This document shows positions 57,868-59,788 of a DNA stretch of 59,788 nucleotides, piece by piece. The position numbers and the translations under genes are program-made. Position 1 is the stretch's first letter. Each line of letters begins with the position of its first letter. The DNA comes from Zetaproteobacteria bacterium (GTDB lineage Bacteria > Pseudomonadota > Alphaproteobacteria > Micavibrionales > Micavibrionaceae), in assembly GCA_002747015.1 (NCBI GenBank), contig NVXI01000010.1, positions 23,582 to 83,369 on the forward strand, read 5' to 3'. Under the pieces are notes generated by a model, which was not told the origin of the DNA, did no database searches, and saw only the letters and a program-made list of their open reading frames with translations.

Positions 57868-58569
57868 ATGCAAACAGATCGTTTTTCAAGTGCACAAACC
57901 CGCACGCAAGAAATTGATGCAGGTCTACGCACACATATGTTGAGCGTTTATAATCGCATGACAATGGGTGTTTTAATTACCGCTATTGTGGCATGGGTTG
58001 TGAGTAGCTCTCCTGATCTAATGATGATGCTTCTCGGTGGGCCGCAGAGATATTTGGTTATATTTGGACCGCTTGCTATTGTTTGGTTTGGTTTTAACCC
58101 TATGACAATGTCATCGCAAAAGCTGAAACTGGCCTTTATTGGCGTTAGTGTCCTTTATGGTATTAGTTTTTCAGGAATTGCCCTTATGTACGCTGGTGCG
58201 GATATCGCACGCGCGTTCTTTATTGCATCAGGTATGTTTGCGGGACTAAGCATCTTCGGATATACAACTAAAAAAGATCTAACGGGGCTTGGATCGTTTT
58301 GTGTTATGGCATTAATCGGTCTAATTTTGACATCTATTATTGGCATGTTCGTTGGTTTTTCCAGTGGTATGGAAACAATGCTAAGTGTTGGTATTGTGTT
58401 GGTTATGGCTGGTCTTACGGCATGGGAAACGCAAAATACAAAAAGAATGTATAATCCGGCGAATGGTGATGAAATTAACAGTCGCATGGCGTGGTCTGCG
58501 GCACTTAGCCTGTATATCAGCTTTGTAATTATGTTTACGCATATTCTGCAGTTGATGAGTAATCGTTAG
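57868..58569 (+). CDS. Bax inhibitor-1 (BI-1/YccA)-family membrane protein
   Basis: A 233-residue inner-membrane protein with about seven helices, such as MTMGVLITAIVAWVVSS, LVIFGPLAIVWFGF, AFIGVSVLYGISFSGIALMY and IGLILTSIIGMFVGF. The N-terminal cytosolic part contains RTHMLSVYNRMTMGVLIT, and the C-terminal helix pair includes WSAALSLYISFVIMFTHILQLM, both typical of YccA/YbhL/BI-1 proteins. In E. coli YccA interacts with the FtsH protease. GGAGA precedes the ATG at 57868; the frame extends to 57799 but without such a site. A strong terminator follows. Confidence 0.92.
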   Translation: MQTDRFSSAQTRTQEIDAGLRTHMLSVYNRMTMGVLITAIVAWVVSSSPDLMMMLLGGPQRYLVIFGPLAIVWFGFNPMTMSSQKLKLAFIGVSVLYGISFSGIALMYAGADIARAFFIASGMFAGLSIFGYTTKKDLTGLGSFCVMALIGLILTSIIGMFVGFSSGMETMLSVGIVLVMAGLTAWETQNTKRMYNPANGDEINSRMAWSAALSLYISFVIMFTHILQLMSNR

Positions 58570-58649
58570 AATATAGACAATATTAATTAAAAAGCTACTG
58601 AGAAAAAATTCCCTGCTCTAGTTGCGTAATATACAAAATATATTAATTC

Positions 58650-58690
58650 AAACACCCGCAGATTTTTCTTCGCGGGTGTTTTGTTATTGA
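58650..58690 (+). terminator. Intrinsic terminator after the BI-1 gene
   Basis: A perfect 9-bp stem AACACCCGC (58651-58659) and GCGGGTGTT (58672-58680) with a 12-nt loop, followed by TTTTGTTATT. Confidence 0.85.
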
Positions 58691-58899
58691 ACTCAAAATA
58701 CTTGACCAAAATATATTAAGATCATACCTTGGCTTTGGAGTTTAAACACTCTGGGGATTTTTAGTAACCTCTTTCGTGCGGCAAAGACATCAGGCTTGTT
58801 CTCCGTCAGGTCTTATGAGACCATTTAAAGGCCTTGCATAAAGGAGTGTTTTGGTTTTGATCGTAATGACGAAGGAATGAAGATGCACCCAAGGGCATA
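58691..58899. other. Non-coding stretch at the left edge of mobile-element remnants
   Basis: About 210 bp with no intact gene. The stretch after about 58745 may be decayed sequence of the IS3-like element or of whatever it was inserted in, but I could not match it to the transposase with confidence. Confidence 0.35.
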
Positions 58900-59295
58900 G
58901 AAAAGGCCTCTGATGTCACTGACACGCTGGAACTCGCGTTAAGGCTTCGGGCTGTGACAGTGCCAAGGTCATTCATAAGCCGCGCCTGCTCTCTGATAAT
59001 GGAGAATCTTACGTGGCGGGTGAGCTTGCTGAGTTTCTTGAAAGTAAAGGCATGAACCATGTACGCGGCGCTCCATACCATCCGCAAATGCAAGGAAAGA
59101 TTGAGCGTTGGCACCAAACCTTGAAAAACCGCGTGCTCTTAAACAACTATTATTTGCCAACCCATTTAGAGCATGAAATAGGCCAGTTTATAGAATATTA
59201 CAATCATGAACGTTATCACGAAAGTATTGATAACCTCACATCTGCTGATGTGTATTTTGGCAGGGGGAATTCAATTTTAGAAAAAAGGAGAAGCC
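58900..59295 (+). pseudogene. Truncated, frameshifted IS3-family transposase (OrfB) remnant
   Basis: This is the C-terminal half of an IS3-family DDE transposase. In one frame 58900-58944 reads EKASDVTDTLELALR; in the next frame 58947 onward reads SGCDSAKVIHKPRLLSDNG and so on through YVAGELAEFLE, APYHPQMQGKIERWHQT and YYNHERYHES. The second Asp of the triad (in LLSDNG) and the Glu (in KIERWH) are present, but the first Asp lies upstream of the remnant. One base is missing near 58944-58946, giving a frameshift, and no OrfA or clear terminal repeat is visible. The frame runs past the family end into unrelated sequence after about 59290. It cannot make active transposase. Confidence 0.85.
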
Positions 59296-59307
59296 AAAAC
59301 TTCCTGA

Positions 59308-59788
59308 TCATATTTGACCTATATGTCTCAAATCATTTGACGACGGACAGTCATAGGCTTTTACAACAGTGTGATGTTCGGCATCTATGATGCGTTCAAG
59401 AAACTGTTCTACTTTCTTGTCTATTTTGTCGAGCTCTAGCTTGAGTACTTTTGCTTGCTCAGATGAAATATCGCTTCGTTCTTCCCAAAGTTGGTGAAAC
59501 ATATCCTTGGCACAATAAAAAAGTTCTTGGGATGGGCGGAGCTCAATTAAGAGCGCTTCGAATTCTCTTTCTATATTTTCTTTGCGGATAGATTTTTTAT
59601 ATTCAATACAGCTTTTATTGTGGCAAAGGTAATAGGCGTAATGCGCACTATGGCCTTTCGACCAGCAAGAGGTTAATAGCGTGTTATAATAGTTTGCGTT
59701 AACAATCGTATATTCTATAATTCTGTATGACATATTCAATAGATTTACGAGAGAAGGCAGTTTCTTTCGTCCGAGCCAGCGGTAGCAA
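59308..59788 (-). CDS. C-terminal part of a large serine recombinase (5' part beyond the window or lost)
   Basis: The frame is open to the window edge. It resembles the region after the catalytic domain of large serine recombinases: a zinc-ribbon half (SCWSKGHSAHYAYYLCHNKSC) and then a coiled-coil (KSIRKENIEREFEALLIELRP, MFHQLWEERSDISSEQAKVLKLE). The usual first pair of cysteines of the ribbon (C-x-x-C before the SCWSKG segment) is not seen; the preceding residues (IEYTIVNANYYNTLLT) look unrelated. The 5' portion may therefore be rearranged. A TTG at 59739 is the first possible start within the window. It lies 13 nt from the transposase remnant on the other strand, forming a mobile-element scar. 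Confidence 0.7.
   Translation of the reverse strand, partial: CYRWLGRKKLPSLVNLLNMSYRIIEYTIVNANYYNTLLTSCWSKGHSAHYAYYLCHNKSCIEYKKSIRKENIEREFEALLIELRPSQELFYCAKDMFHQLWEERSDISSEQAKVLKLELDKIDKKVEQFLERIIDAEHHTVVKAYDCPSSNDLRHIGQI

Noticed and set aside
59013..59390. 125-codon frame as an intact transposase gene
   Set aside because: The GTG start is inside the conserved DDE domain, the upstream part is in another frame and the first catalytic Asp is missing. The last 30 codons are outside the family.
1..59788. CRISPR arrays, rRNA genes, prophage structural genes and known antiphage operons
   Set aside because: I looked for regular direct repeats with spacers, rRNA sequence and clusters of phage or defence genes and saw none. 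RmuC alone is not a defence island.

Overview
This window looks like a chromosomal segment of a Gram-negative alphaproteobacterium of moderate to low GC. The evidence is gene order more than any single gene. The groups clpS-clpA, rpmH-rnpA-yidD-yidC-engB, def-fmt-truA facing dapE/dapD, rpoZ-rsh and M48 protease-dsbA-aroQ-accB-accC-aat are typical alphaproteobacterial neighbourhoods. Signal peptides, outer-membrane barrels and a POTRA-containing transporter show a diderm envelope. I cannot fix the genus; a Micavibrio-like or Rhodospirillales-related lineage is a guess.

Layout. 1-2034 (minus): 5'-proximal part of clpA, with clpS upstream of it. 2238-7828: small secreted protein (+), then outer-membrane barrel, glycosyltransferase, sulfotransferase and a TpsB transporter (all minus). 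The gap at 3729-3904 holds a dense group of DnaA-box-like sequences. 8232-16908 is almost entirely plus-strand: a conserved unknown gene, the rpmH-rnpA-yidD-yidC-engB operon behind a near-consensus promoter, a pilin-like gene on the other strand, rmuC, def, fmt and truA. 16893-19988 (minus): dapD, an RSH-like HD hydrolase and dapE. 20039-26789 (+): FemAB-like protein, DUF3108-type protein, glmU, an unknown exported protein, glmS and another unknown envelope protein. 26844-27557 (minus): tRNA-Gly and two small unknown genes. 27774-30927 (+): YbbN-like thioredoxin, Trm112-like protein, an unknown acidic protein, then leuA behind a leucine-rich leader peptide. 30942-34444: family-5 uracil-DNA glycosylase (minus), then rpoZ and rsh (+). 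34450-40512 (minus): aat, accC, accB, aroQ, two DsbA-like proteins and an M48/TPR protease. 40529-47138: rlmE, guaB, TauE, a DNA methyltransferase, RsmB-like methyltransferase and unknowns. 47437-54194 is accessory in character: an autotransporter coupled to an AMP-forming ligase, a 748-residue protein with helical repeats and a possible cysteine-hydrolase core, and a small unknown protein. 54394-58569: FIST protein (minus), LemA, TfoX-N, M48 protease and BI-1 protein (+). The right end holds a decayed IS3-family transposase fragment and the C-terminal part of a large serine recombinase.

How the genes work together. ClpS, ClpA and Aat give the core of a bacterial N-degron pathway, although aat lies 33 kb from clpSA. 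DapD, DapE, GlmU and GlmS feed peptidoglycan and LPS precursor synthesis, and the FemAB-like and BepA/DsbA-like proteins act on or in the envelope. AccB and AccC form the biotin half of acetyl-CoA carboxylase. RpoZ and Rsh link transcription and (p)ppGpp. RpmH, RnpA, YidD and YidC link translation, tRNA maturation and membrane insertion.

The most notable items are the leucine attenuator-type leader before leuA, the DnaA-box cluster near a switch in gene orientation, the 748-residue multidomain protein, the autotransporter/AMP-ligase pair and the RSH-like HD protein inside the dap operon. All function calls rest on motifs read by eye; no database search was run.
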